Of a DNA stretch of 40,264 nucleotides, positions 25,182 to 33,251 are shown in pieces. This DNA comes from Candidatus Bathyarchaeota archaeon (GTDB lineage: Archaea; Thermoproteota; Bathyarchaeia; TCS64). Under the pieces are notes generated by a model. The model did not search any database. It was not told the DNA's origin and was given only the letters and a program-made list of their open reading frames with translations. The stretch covers positions 1-40,264 of the forward strand of contig PBSW01000021.1 in NCBI GenBank assembly GCA_002726865.1, given 5' to 3'. Positions within the stretch are counted from its first letter, which is position 1. Each line of letters opens with the position of its first letter. A program made the translations under genes and the position numbers.

Positions 25182-26333
25182 CAGCTCGCATCCATCCTCA
25201 GTGATGACAGCGGTGTCGGAGTGACGGAAGCCGGCATATCCCAGTTCATAAATTCCAGGCTCGATGCTCACCACCATCCCCGGCTGCAGCTCGGAGTCGT
25301 TTCCAATGTCAAGCCAGGGGGGCTCGTGCCCTTCGAGGCCAATGCCATGGCCGGTGTGATGTCTCATGAGGGCGGTGTATCCGGCGTCCCGGATTACATT
25401 TCCGGACGCCTTATCCACCTCGCTGCACTTTACCCCAGGCCAAAGGGCCTCGATAGCAGCGTCTTGAGATTCCATCATTACCCTAAAGTAGTTCTTCATC
25501 TTGGGGGTGGGCTCCCCCACAATCATAGTCCGCTCTAACTCACTGCAATAGCCCCCAACATCAGAGCCGGCTCCAGTTACCAGGACATCCCCCTTCTCAA
25601 TCATCTTAGGAGTCCCTATACTATGAGGCATAGCGGATTTCCACCCCACCTGACCACGGAAACCGGCTGACGCAGGGGACCTCCTTGTTAGAGTCTCGTA
25701 CTCGGATCCCAGCGTCTTTTTCATGATTGATGATGCTTCCATACTGGCCATGAGACTCACTTCGACGTCCCACCTACCTGGAGAGGAATAGTCCTGGAGG
25801 AACTGATGCGCGAGGTTTCCCCATTTCGCACTCTCCCTTATGAGGGCAACCTCCTCCTCAGACTTGCGGAGCCTCATTTCCCAGAGAATGTCCCCCGCCC
25901 TCTCAAACTCGGCGTCCGGCATCTTCTCGGGAAGAGGAGGACCCGTATATCCCATAATCCCCGCCGCCCCAGCTGGGTTGTCGGTGCCAATCTTGGACTT
26001 CCCGTAGCCGAGGTCAATAAGCCACTCGGAGAACTTATCGATTGGGTGTACATCCCCGGGGTAATCAAGATAGGTCCTAACTTCCCCTATGAGGTCTGTC
26101 TGATGCCCTAGGTGATCCGCCTCTAGGAGTGGCCCAAGGAAGACCAGGTCCCCGTCAGGAGGAACCAGTAAAATTGCCGGCCTCTCCGTGGTTATGTGGC
26201 TAAAGTGGGAGAGATAGAACATGCTCTTCCCTCTAGTGAGAAGGAGAGCATCGAGTCCCCTCTCCTCCATGACTTTCCTTATATCTGAAATCCTCCTGCG
26301 GTACTCGCTCCGGCTTATTCTGAGCTTTACCAT
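25137..26333 (-). CDS. M24-fold (creatinase/prolidase-like) protein with unusual metal site
   Basis: 398 residues: an N-terminal creatinase-type domain (RRRISDIRKVMEERGLDALL, AGAAGIMGYTGPP) and a C-terminal pita-bread M24 domain. HTGHGIGLEGHEPP keeps the substrate His. However, where aminopeptidases have D...GYxSDxTRT this protein has GSDVGGYCSELERT: the first Asp is Gly at the canonical spacing and the second Asp is Glu. The final RxED pair reads GFRHSDTAVITEDG, with Glu replaced by Ser. SIEPGIYE retains one Glu. This resembles creatinase, which has no metal (its motif also contains LERT). It may therefore hydrolyse another C-N bond. An Xaa-Pro peptidase with altered metal binding remains possible. 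Confidence 0.85.
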   Translation of the reverse strand: MVKLRISRSEYRRRISDIRKVMEERGLDALLLTRGKSMFYLSHFSHITTERPAILLVPPDGDLVFLGPLLEADHLGHQTDLIGEVRTYLDYPGDVHPIDKFSEWLIDLGYGKSKIGTDNPAGAAGIMGYTGPPLPEKMPDAEFERAGDILWEMRLRKSEEEVALIRESAKWGNLAHQFLQDYSSPGRWDVEVSLMASMEASSIMKKTLGSEYETLTRRSPASAGFRGQVGWKSAMPHSIGTPKMIEKGDVLVTGAGSDVGGYCSELERTMIVGEPTPKMKNYFRVMMESQDAAIEALWPGVKCSEVDKASGNVIRDAGYTALMRHHTGHGIGLEGHEPPWLDIGNDSELQPGMVVSIEPGIYELGYAGFRHSDTAVITEDGCELLTYYPRDIESLTIQ

Positions 26334-26433
26334 TTACGCACCCTCGCGCTTACATCTATTCAATCACGATAAAGAATTATCGAAACAACAAGGACTAGAA
26401 TCGGATCTCACCGGTATTACTCATAAGAAGTAA

Positions 26434-26744
26434 GACCATATGTGCATAAAATGACTTTTGATGCTACTACAGAGTCTTTTCTGAAAATACAGAAATAAGA
26501 TATTCGTAAAACATCTTTTTGAAAAAAATGAAGACTATAACATAAAGAGTATTAAGCCAACTCTATTTTAACCTTAAAATAGATATGGCTTAGAGAATGC
26601 TCGAGGAAAGAGGATCATTCATGATTTTAGACGACGCATTCCTTGCATTAAGGACACCACGCGCGTTGTGCAGAAATAATTTGCGAATCAACCAGCACTA
26701 GGTTAACTATTCCACCTATTTTATAATCACGTGCGCGAAAGGAG
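26434..26744. other. intergenic region with two CGCG-containing sites
   Basis: No gene seen in this 310-bp AT-rich gap. It contains the palindrome ACGCGCGT (26659-26666). On the minus strand CGCGCA (26737-26732) lies 8 nt after the stop of the coiled-coil gene, in line with the motif found after other stop codons. Confidence 0.35.
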
Positions 26745-27650
26745 TTAACCCTCGCCGTAGACGAGCTTCATCTCGTCGAAACTGAGCTTCTCTCCGGCAT
26801 CCAGCTTCCGTTTAGCTATTGCGACAAACTCCTTCCGCTTATCGGCTACGATCTTGTCTCGCTTCTCCCGCAGGAAACGTGTCTCATCCTGTGAGAGCCT
26901 CCGCATCTTTTTCAACTCTGGGATGATCTCGTCGAGCTCCCTGCCGACCTCCTTGAGGGCTTTTAGAGCATCCACAAACATTTTGTGGGCCTCGTCTGAT
27001 CTCTTTCTCTCTTCATCTGCCTGCCTGTAGAAGGCAAGCATCCTCTCGTGATGCTTCTGCCCCGTATGCCGGAGGGCGTCCATCTCACCCCGGATCTTCC
27101 GGATCTCTATCCCTACGGCATTGGAGTCCGCGAGAGACATCAGGTACATATCGTCCCGGGTGTCAAGCTTCCTATGCTCCTCTACCTGAGCCTTCAGGTA
27201 CTTTGCCCTTTCGATGAGCTCCGCTTCCCTATCCTTTATCACTAAAGTAGGGGTGGTAGAGAGCTCCCATTCTATCTCTCGGATCCCCTCCAGGAGCCTC
27301 CATCTGGGCCTTAGCCCCCTTCTATCCCCATCGTTCTCTTTATAGATCTCCCCTGCGACCTCCCGCTTTGCCTCGAGACGCTCTCTAAGACCACCGAGCC
27401 TTCCTTTGAGTCCAGCGACCCTCGCGTTCACCACATCTCTCTCGGCCTTCGCGTTATTAGCTTTCAGTCGCAGCTCTCTCACGGACTCATTGAGATGATC
27501 TCTCTCCTTCCTCCGCGTCTCCCTCTCTTGGTTGAAGCCATCCCGCTTCTTGAATAGTTCAGAGGCTTGTTCCTCTAGGGCACCCATTTCGTCATTAGTC
27601 ATCTCAGATCTATGATTCCCGAAAAGATCTTTTCTTCTCGTCTCTAGCAA
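26745..27650 (-). CDS. archaeal coiled-coil protein (COG1340-type)
   Basis: A 301-residue, very charged protein that is coiled coil nearly throughout (residues about 20-110 and 150-275, rich in E, K, R with leucine spacing). A central segment GLRPRWRLLEGIREIEWELS and the C-terminal AIAKRKLDAGEKLSFDEMKL are the parts I associate with the conserved archaeal COG1340 family. Its function is unknown; some databases name members phosphoserine phosphatase without support. No membrane segment. It stands alone, 411 bp from the M24 gene. Confidence 0.75.
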   Translation of the reverse strand: MLETRRKDLFGNHRSEMTNDEMGALEEQASELFKKRDGFNQERETRRKERDHLNESVRELRLKANNAKAERDVVNARVAGLKGRLGGLRERLEAKREVAGEIYKENDGDRRGLRPRWRLLEGIREIEWELSTTPTLVIKDREAELIERAKYLKAQVEEHRKLDTRDDMYLMSLADSNAVGIEIRKIRGEMDALRHTGQKHHERMLAFYRQADEERKRSDEAHKMFVDALKALKEVGRELDEIIPELKKMRRLSQDETRFLREKRDKIVADKRKEFVAIAKRKLDAGEKLSFDEMKLVYGEG

Positions 27651-27960
27651 AGATACCTCGATATCTAAAAACTATACGGCGATCCCTAGGATCCTAGACT
27701 TAAACGCTGTGGAGATCCTCTTTCCGTAATCTAGGCTCTATATGAGCCAATGAGACACTGTAAGTTGATTCATCTAACCTACCACGTGAACGATGGCCTC
27801 AGCGTAACTCTGATCGATCACGAATCTCACTAATGCCTTCACATCATCGGCCAGCCCCTACCAACTCGCTACCCATTATATAGATTGCCATACAAAGGAC
27901 TCATGGTCTCGAATCCTAGTACCTAACAAGACAGCTCACAAAAGGTATTATCTTCCCCAA
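27651..27960. other. intergenic region between divergent genes
   Basis: Holds promoters for the minus-strand coiled-coil gene and the plus-strand M48-like gene; TTATATAG near 27877 is a candidate TATA for the latter. A minus-strand stretch near 27775-27860 reads LADDVKALVRFVIDQSYAEA before a stop, possibly a remnant of a gene, but this is weak. Confidence 0.3.
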
Positions 27961-29004
27961 GTGATTCGTCTACATCTCATGTGGAGACTCAAAGCCAAGC
28001 TCCGCCCGGTCATAGTCTTTCACTTTGTGATCCATTTCGCGTTCATTTTCTTCCTCTCATGGGTCCTCCTGTCACTACTGCTAAGATTTGACCCTGTCAC
28101 CATAATAGCAGTGGGATTCCTGCTAACGATCACATCTCTCTTCATGGAGGTGATGATAGGCTCCAGCCAGGTCGTCAACCATCTGGACCCCCGATGGCTC
28201 AGTGAGGCATCCGACCCCGTCATCTGGGCTCTGGTCCATGGGGAGGCCAGCAGGGCTGGGATCAAGATTACGAAGATTGGAGTCATCAATTCAGAGTCCC
28301 CAAATGCGTTGATAGCGGCCTCATTTAGGGGGGAGCCTATACTCCTCCTCACTAAGGGCCTGATGCAAAGACTCAGTTACCGTGAGATGAGAGCGGTGAT
28401 ATCCTATATGATAGGGACCTCGATGTCAGGTTTCCTAGTTGCTGCAACAATGTTTGCTGGGATCCTCATTCTCTCATACAGGTTAACGAGCAGATACATC
28501 GAGAGCAGAATGGGCAACCCCAGGGAGCAATTCGTCGACAAAGTCATGGCTGCAATCGGATACATCCCATTCGCCCTTACTGTGTCCCAATACGTTACCG
28601 CGACGCATTCTGCTTCCTCCTTTGGCGACAGGTATGCTGTCGACCAAACAAGAGATCCATCGGCTTACATTATGGCTCTCATAAAGGTCGCGAACGACAC
28701 GGCATCTCAATCCGATAGGGACAACAGAACCTTGTTCACCCCCGTCAAGGGACTAATGTTCATGGATCCCACCCTGGCTATACGAGACTATCCTGTCCTT
28801 TTGAAGGCAGCAAGGAGCCAAGGCATCAGATTAGAGATGATTCCAGGACACAGTCCTGAAACATTAGAATCATCAGAGGTGGAGTATCATGTCTTCGAGT
28901 GGTTCTGGAGTCAGCCCGGCCCCTTAGAAAGGTTCAGAGGGGCAATCAGAGCCGGAAAGAAAATTGAATATCCGTTAAAGATAGGTCTTGCCTGGATAGA
29001 ATAG
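27961..29004 (+). CDS. M48 (HtpX-like) membrane protein lacking the HExxH motif
   Basis: 347 residues, GTG start. Two hydrophobic helices at about 17-60 and one at about 155-175 give the HtpX topology. The region DPVIWALVHGEASRAGIKIT, PNALIAAS and LLLTKGLMQRLSYREMRAVI aligns with the M48 sequence leading to AHELGH, but the next residues are SYMIGT. His, Glu and His are all replaced, so zinc and protease activity should be absent. The later SFGDRYAVDQTRDPSAYIMA corresponds to the block that in active enzymes carries the third ligand Glu, here Asp. It ends 2 bp from the stop of convergent hsp20. A pseudoprotease partner or chaperone-like role is inference. Confidence 0.75.
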   Translation: MIRLHLMWRLKAKLRPVIVFHFVIHFAFIFFLSWVLLSLLLRFDPVTIIAVGFLLTITSLFMEVMIGSSQVVNHLDPRWLSEASDPVIWALVHGEASRAGIKITKIGVINSESPNALIAASFRGEPILLLTKGLMQRLSYREMRAVISYMIGTSMSGFLVAATMFAGILILSYRLTSRYIESRMGNPREQFVDKVMAAIGYIPFALTVSQYVTATHSASSFGDRYAVDQTRDPSAYIMALIKVANDTASQSDRDNRTLFTPVKGLMFMDPTLAIRDYPVLLKAARSQGIRLEMIPGHSPETLESSEVEYHVFEWFWSQPGPLERFRGAIRAGKKIEYPLKIGLAWIE

Positions 29005-29006
29005 AC

Positions 29007-29597
29007 TTACTTGATAGTGATGCGGGTGCCTCGGTCTCTCTGCTTTCTCTTTTTAAGAATCGTCTCCAAGACCCCATTCCTGTAGGTGGATTTTGAGGAG
29101 GAACCTACGACCTCGCTGGGGAGTGATAGCTCCTTATAGTACCTCCGCTCTAGAGACTCCACTTTTATGGTGAGGGTGTGCTCTTCGACGTAGAGGTGGA
29201 TGGCATCCTTGTCCACGCCCGGAAGCTCTGCGAGCACCCTGATCTGATCCCCTTCATCGATGATATCCACGAGTGGCTCTCTCTGATCCTGAAGACTGAG
29301 TGCGGGCCCCTCCTTGCCCCCCTGGGTTGGCTTCATATTCCCAAACTCCCTGATGATAGGCTTACCGTTTGGCCCTATCTTGACGGAGTAGCCGTAGACG
29401 AAAGGGCCGTACTCTCTGTGTACCGATCCGTCAGGTAGGCGCCTCACCCTGACCATGTTCCGGGGCATCTCGCCTTCCATGTCTCTAAATGACTCAGCCA
29501 TCGCCTTTTCCATATCATCAATTATCTTATCGATCTCTGGGAAGAACAATCCCTTCCGCTCTCTGAGCCTCTTGAACCAATCATCCCAATTAGACAT
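29007..29597 (-). CDS. Hsp20-family small heat shock protein
   Basis: 196 residues. The alpha-crystallin domain occupies about 105-190 (REPLVDIIDEGDQIRVLAEL, PGVDKDAIHLYVEEHTLTIK), with LPSEVVGSSSKSTYRNGVLE and the final ILKKRKQR part of the edge strands; a C-terminal IxI-like TRITIK follows. The N-terminal 100 residues are longer than usual and contain MVRVRRLPDGSVHREYGPFV and GYSVKIGPNGKPIIREFG, a form I know from archaeal Hsp20 proteins. It acts as an ATP-independent holdase. Confidence 0.9.
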   Translation of the reverse strand: MSNWDDWFKRLRERKGLFFPEIDKIIDDMEKAMAESFRDMEGEMPRNMVRVRRLPDGSVHREYGPFVYGYSVKIGPNGKPIIREFGNMKPTQGGKEGPALSLQDQREPLVDIIDEGDQIRVLAELPGVDKDAIHLYVEEHTLTIKVESLERRYYKELSLPSEVVGSSSKSTYRNGVLETILKKRKQRDRGTRITIK

Positions 29598-29687
29598 TTT
29601 TCTAACATCAGAACATATTGAACAGTCTGTTTTAAAGGTTCGTTGTGAGAAAGAGTAAATATACGCCCCTGCATACAGAAAGGTAAT

Positions 29688-29957
29688 ATGGCGATGCGTA
29701 AATTGCCCATGGGGGCCCTTGAAGGGAGCGTCGATCTCGACTTTAAGGAAATTGAGGATACATGGAACGCATACACCCTAAGCGACGGTACCACCCTAAA
29801 GGTAAAGCTCGTTCTCCGGGGGGTTAAAAGACTGAGAACCTTCGAGCCCGATGGTGCACCTATGTATATCATCAATGCGATAAATGTCTCAAGAGCAGTC
29901 GATATTCCCCAGGAACTTAAGGCCAAGCCAAAAAAGTCTGAGATGCCCCCTATCTAA
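29688..29957 (+). CDS. conserved-looking hypothetical protein in the thyX operon
   Basis: 89 residues, beta-rich: GALEGSVDLDFKEIEDTWNA, YTLSDGTTLKVKLVLRGVKR and PMYIINAINVSRAVDIPQEL, with a Lys/Pro tail. I do not recognise a named family. ATG 29688 or 29694 may be the start. It is 26 bp upstream of the first ThyX-like gene and in the same direction, so the three genes probably share a transcript. A link to thymidylate synthesis is only contextual. Confidence 0.7.
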   Translation: MAMRKLPMGALEGSVDLDFKEIEDTWNAYTLSDGTTLKVKLVLRGVKRLRTFEPDGAPMYIINAINVSRAVDIPQELKAKPKKSEMPPI

Positions 29958-29983
29958 CCTGATCCCTTCAGGGGAAGGACACA

Positions 29984-30397
29984 GTGAGACTGAAGCTTAT
30001 CTGTTATACACCGGACATCGAGACGCTCATAGCCACAGCAATACTCACTACGACCACAGGAGCCAAACCATCTGTACTCTACAAGCGACTAAGGAACAAA
30101 CCAAATAAAATAAAGACCACCGTTGGGAGGCTCGAGTTGCAACATGGGAGTGTCCTAGAGCACAACAGGTTTACTTGGACTATTGAGGTAACAAAAAGTG
30201 AAGTGCTCAGGATTATCCTGAAGAATAACTTCTTCAAGTTCACTCCCCTCAGCGATGGTAAATGGCTCATGAGCGCCAATCTCAGGACAGTTATGGAATA
30301 CTCAAGCACGGAGAGAACCGAATTCAGGGACGCCCTCGTTGACTCGGTGAGTGATCTCGCCCCCTCTTTGAAGGCATTGAGGGGGAGAATGAGATGA
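29984..30397 (+). CDS. ThyX-like protein carrying the HxSxxEH part, no RHR motif
   Basis: 137 residues, GTG start. The N-terminus MRLKLICYTPDIETLIATAI matches that of archaeal ThyX. LQHGSVLEHNRFTW (52-65) aligns with the ThyX GHxxxxEHxxFTF block, whose first His is essential in the Thermotoga enzyme. After this the protein lacks the long RHRxxSxxxxSxR dUMP/FAD segment and passes to WLMSANLRTVMEY, which fits the later VTxNARxLxHF strand. It thus looks like a ThyX paralogue with the RHR portion removed. Its TGA overlaps the start of the next gene as ATGA. Confidence 0.72.
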   Translation: MRLKLICYTPDIETLIATAILTTTTGAKPSVLYKRLRNKPNKIKTTVGRLELQHGSVLEHNRFTWTIEVTKSEVLRIILKNNFFKFTPLSDGKWLMSANLRTVMEYSSTERTEFRDALVDSVSDLAPSLKALRGRMR

Positions 30398-31005
30398 AAG
30401 CAGAACTGCTGAGCCATACCCCCATTGAACGGTTAAAGAAAAACGCCAAGGAAGGCCTGACGGATAATGACCTCCTATCTCACACGGCATTCACCTTCGC
30501 CATTGAAGGGATCAGCCGGGCTTGCAGCCATCAGCTTGTTAGGCATAGAGTGGCATCCTATTCCCAGCAGAGCCAGCGATACATCACAGAGAAAAAGCTC
30601 AGAGAAAAAATCGTCACTCCCAGTTCCATCGGAGAAAGATCCGAAATATTCCGTGATCTTGTGGAAGCCTCCGGAGAAGCATATGGAAAACTGGTGGAAT
30701 CAGGCGTCCCCAAGGAAGACGCTAGGTTCGTTCTCCCAAATGCTGCCGAGACAAGTATGATCATGACAATGGATGGAGAATCGCTCAACCACTTTTTCGG
30801 TCTTCGTTGCTGTGAACGGGCCCAATGGGAGATCAGGGACTTGGCAGACGCTATGCTCCTCGAAGTCATAGCTGTGGCCCCCAGCCTCTTTAAGGAAACC
30901 GGCCCCTATTGTAGCCAGCGGGGATACTGCACCGAGGGGAGATTCACCTGCAACAGGATAAACGAAGTCAAGGAGCAATACAAGGAGCTACGAGAAAGGA
31001 GCTAG
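30394..31005 (+). CDS. thyX: FAD-dependent thymidylate synthase ThyX (short N-terminus)
   Basis: 203 residues. Core motif RHRVASYSQQSQRY (50-63) is complete, followed by VPKEDARFVLPNAAETSMIM and the R of RAQWEIRDLADAML, so substrate and FAD binding elements of ThyX (dUMP to dTMP with methylene-tetrahydrofolate) are present. The N-terminus is shorter than usual: MKAELLSHTP joins quickly to LLSHTAFTFAIEGISRA. The usual GHxSxxEH before FTF is reduced to LSH, so the essential His is missing. That element is present in the preceding protein, with which it is translationally coupled. ThyX active sites are built from several subunits, so a heteromeric enzyme is plausible. Some cysteines near the end (GPYCSQRGYCTEGRFTC) may bind metal. 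Confidence 0.9.
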   Translation: MKAELLSHTPIERLKKNAKEGLTDNDLLSHTAFTFAIEGISRACSHQLVRHRVASYSQQSQRYITEKKLREKIVTPSSIGERSEIFRDLVEASGEAYGKLVESGVPKEDARFVLPNAAETSMIMTMDGESLNHFFGLRCCERAQWEIRDLADAMLLEVIAVAPSLFKETGPYCSQRGYCTEGRFTCNRINEVKEQYKELRERS

Positions 31006-31009
31006 CTTC

Positions 31010-31340
31010 CAATCCCCCGTAGGATAACAAAGCAATGAACTCCCCCAAGCGGGGTAACCCCGGAACTTGGGAGACGGCCTCCTTACTGAACCCTCCGGTC
31101 TTCACCGCGACATCCCTCGCCATTTCTTAATGTCTCTCTGGGACCACGTTACGTACCAGATCACTGAGAAATTCACCTCCATAACTTTTTGGTCCCTAAA
31201 CTAAGGAGCTAATAATGGTTTAGATGAAGGCGGGACCCTTCCTGCAGCTTCGATCCTAAGAACCGTTCTGGTGCAATTGATCGGCTCCAAAATGGTGGAA
31301 TATAAGAAACCCTCAGCCCCAGATTAATAGCCCTGCGTGG
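31010..31340 (-). pseudogene. possible decayed gene
   Basis: The 535-bp gap after thyX has no intact frame. On the minus strand one frame reads YGGEFLSDLVRNVVPERH, stop, then EMARDVAVKTGGFSKEAV and VPGLPRLGEFIALLSYGG, with further stops upstream after KGPAFI. This appears coding, but other frames also give plausible pieces, so identification is not possible. A TATA-like GGTATAAATAA at 31461-31471 may serve the next plus-strand gene. Confidence 0.3.
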
Positions 31341-31540
31341 GATTTGAGAGATAGAATAGAGGAGGTTCGTATAGGTTTGGGCTAAGGTTCAAACTGAAGA
31401 TTTCCGCGTTCCGATCTCTAATTTAGTTCAATTTTAGTTAGTGTAGTTGGAGAAACATCGGGGTATAAATAAAGTTTAAATGCTATCCTATGAATAAAAC
31501 TATCACTAAATTCGCCCCTACTACGACGAGGTAATTTATT

Positions 31541-31831
31541 TTGACAGAAGTAAAACAGTGTTTTCCGGACTGTCGCGACTTCAAGTGCACCAAACGATCT
31601 CTGATCATTAGTGGCAGAGAGGCAAGGTGTGAATGGACTGGCGATGATTGCGCCCCTAAGGGCTGCAACTACGCCGTATGTTACCGGGCTCAGCTCCTCG
31701 AAACTGGCGTCTGCGGAAAGACCGTAAAGCGAAGGACTCAGGAAGATTATGATCCCGATGACCTTTTCCAGGATGAGATTAAGGTTAGAGGTAAACTGAT
31801 GCGAAAAACGGGCGAGAGATCCATCTTTTAG
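31541..31831 (+). CDS. small cysteine-rich protein, function unknown
   Basis: 96 residues from TTG 31541. Eight cysteines occur in the first 58 residues (7, 11, 16, 30, 37, 42, 47, 58): CFPDCRDFKC, then ARC, DDCAPKGCNYAVC and TGVCG. The rest is charged (KRRTQEDYDPDD) and ends without a membrane segment. The spacing suggests a zinc- or iron-sulfur-binding module. I do not recognise the family. TATA-like TATAAATAA (31463-31471) lies upstream. No alternative ATG start would keep the cysteines. Confidence 0.6.
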   Translation: MTEVKQCFPDCRDFKCTKRSLIISGREARCEWTGDDCAPKGCNYAVCYRAQLLETGVCGKTVKRRTQEDYDPDDLFQDEIKVRGKLMRKTGERSIF

Positions 31832-31887
31832 TCCAAGAGACTGAACCATTGGATAAATAAGGTCCATGCTATTATTCTATTCCTGAA

Positions 31888-32748
31888 ATGAGCCTTAGCC
31901 TTCGAGCTGAGCTGAAGACCCTCCTCCCTCCCGACAAGTTCAGCATTATGACAAAGTCCTTCGATATTTACGGCTCCAAGAGAAAGGCCGTGGCGGTGAT
32001 TGAGATATCTGACGAACTGAGGGACGTGGAGAAGCAGATCGCTGAGGCTATCATGAGGGTCCACAGGAATGTCTCCAGCGTCCTCGCGAAGGAATCGGCC
32101 AGAACCGGAGACTATCGGATCAGAGAGCTCAGGCTTATCGCAGGAAACCCGGACACCGAGGTCCTCCATAGGGAGTCTGGCTGCGTATTCAGGCTCGACC
32201 CAGCAACCGTCTACTTCTCTCCCCGAGAAAGCATGGAGAGAGATAGATTGACGGAGGTTGTGGGAAACGGCGAAGAGGTTCTGGTGATGTTTAGCGGTAT
32301 CGGTCCGATTCCAATAAGAATAGCTAAAAAAAAAACCTCGGTCAATGTGATCGCCGTCGAGTTGAATCCCGTAGCCCATAACTACTGCATAGAAAACATC
32401 TATCTCAATAGGGTCTCTGACAGGGTCCAACCCATCAAGGGCGACGTTAGGCAGATCTGCCCCGAGATAGGAAAGACGTACGATAGGATTATTATGCCCC
32501 TCCCCCTGGGAGCCTACAAGTTTCTTGATGTTGCTGTCCCGCTCCTAAGGGACAGAGGCGCCATCCACCTCTACTATTGGAGCCCCCAGGAGAATGGATT
32601 TACCGAAGCAGAGAAGCTCATTGCGGAAGCTGCTGCAAAACATGGACGGTCGGCAGAATTTATGGATCACACACGGGTCTCCCAGTACAGCCCTGGGACA
32701 TGGAAGCTGAGGTTGAATGCGAGACTATTAATGACCAAAAGAGCCTGA
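31888..32748 (+). CDS. Trm5/COG2520-family tRNA methyltransferase
   Basis: 286 residues. A small N-terminal domain is followed by GCVFRLDPATVYFSPRESME (about 107-126), the Trm5 signature before the Rossmann domain. VLVMFSGIGPIPIRIAK is the SAM-binding loop, VIAVELNPVAHNYCIENI the acidic ribose ligand, and YDRIIMPLPLGAYKFLD the active-site strand. It is likely tRNA guanine-37 N1-methyltransferase or the related wyosine-pathway enzyme Taw2. It is shorter than full archaeal Trm5 (about 330), so the first domain is reduced. The NxP-like motif IV reads MPLP. Confidence 0.85.
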   Translation: MSLSLRAELKTLLPPDKFSIMTKSFDIYGSKRKAVAVIEISDELRDVEKQIAEAIMRVHRNVSSVLAKESARTGDYRIRELRLIAGNPDTEVLHRESGCVFRLDPATVYFSPRESMERDRLTEVVGNGEEVLVMFSGIGPIPIRIAKKKTSVNVIAVELNPVAHNYCIENIYLNRVSDRVQPIKGDVRQICPEIGKTYDRIIMPLPLGAYKFLDVAVPLLRDRGAIHLYYWSPQENGFTEAEKLIAEAAAKHGRSAEFMDHTRVSQYSPGTWKLRLNARLLMTKRA

Positions 32749-32928
32749 TTAAAGGAGAAAATTTGGAGCTTCTAGACCAACTCGATCTTTTCGCCATACT
32801 CGGCAGAATAATATGCTATATTTGAAATATACTCCAATGGATTTGTAGAACTTAGGTACACGCAGGGACTGATGCCTAGGCTCCTTACCCAAAAAAGAGG
32901 TAAAACTTCGAGTAAAAAGAAAGCGGCA

Positions 32929-32938
32929 TCACGCGTGA
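32929..32938. promoter_or_regulatory. perfect palindrome TCACGCGTGA
   Basis: A 10-bp perfect palindrome in the gap between the ends of the convergent methyltransferase and small membrane protein genes. It shares the CGCG core with sites near other gene ends. Function unknown. Confidence 0.3.
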
Positions 32939-33011
32939 GACGCATGACATTTTGTGGGCTACGGCCTCTTCTTGAACAACTGTTTTCTCAGATGGAAATA
33001 CAAATATCGGC

Positions 33012-33251
33012 TTAAACTTCTTCCTCGGGACAAGGAAGAGGAAAATTACACACAAAAATCACGCCTATAATAAAACGGGGTACCATCGTGATGGCTGCGG
33101 TGTAAGCCACCATCCAGATGAACGGGTCTGTATTTGCCATAGTCACCTCCTGCACAGAGGTTCTCTGAATGAGGAATAATAGCGCCCTATAGAATAGGAC
33201 ATAGAAAGTGGCCGACAAGGTCATGGCGATGAGGATTTTCCTTCGATCCAT
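33012..33251 (-). CDS. small membrane protein, two helices
   Basis: 79 residues: basic start MDRRK, helix ILIAMTLSATFYVLFYRALLF, a short polar loop with QRTSVQEVTMANTD, then helix FIWMVAYTAAITMVPRFIIG and an acidic end. Not a known family to me. The sequence immediately upstream ends a coding-like frame with TAA right before its ATG, suggesting a former operon partner. Confidence 0.5.
   Translation of the reverse strand: MDRRKILIAMTLSATFYVLFYRALLFLIQRTSVQEVTMANTDPFIWMVAYTAAITMVPRFIIGVIFVCNFPLPCPEEEV

Noticed and set aside
32577..32825. 82-codon plus-strand ORF at the end of the methyltransferase gene
   Set aside because: Mostly an out-of-frame reading of the methyltransferase 3' end.
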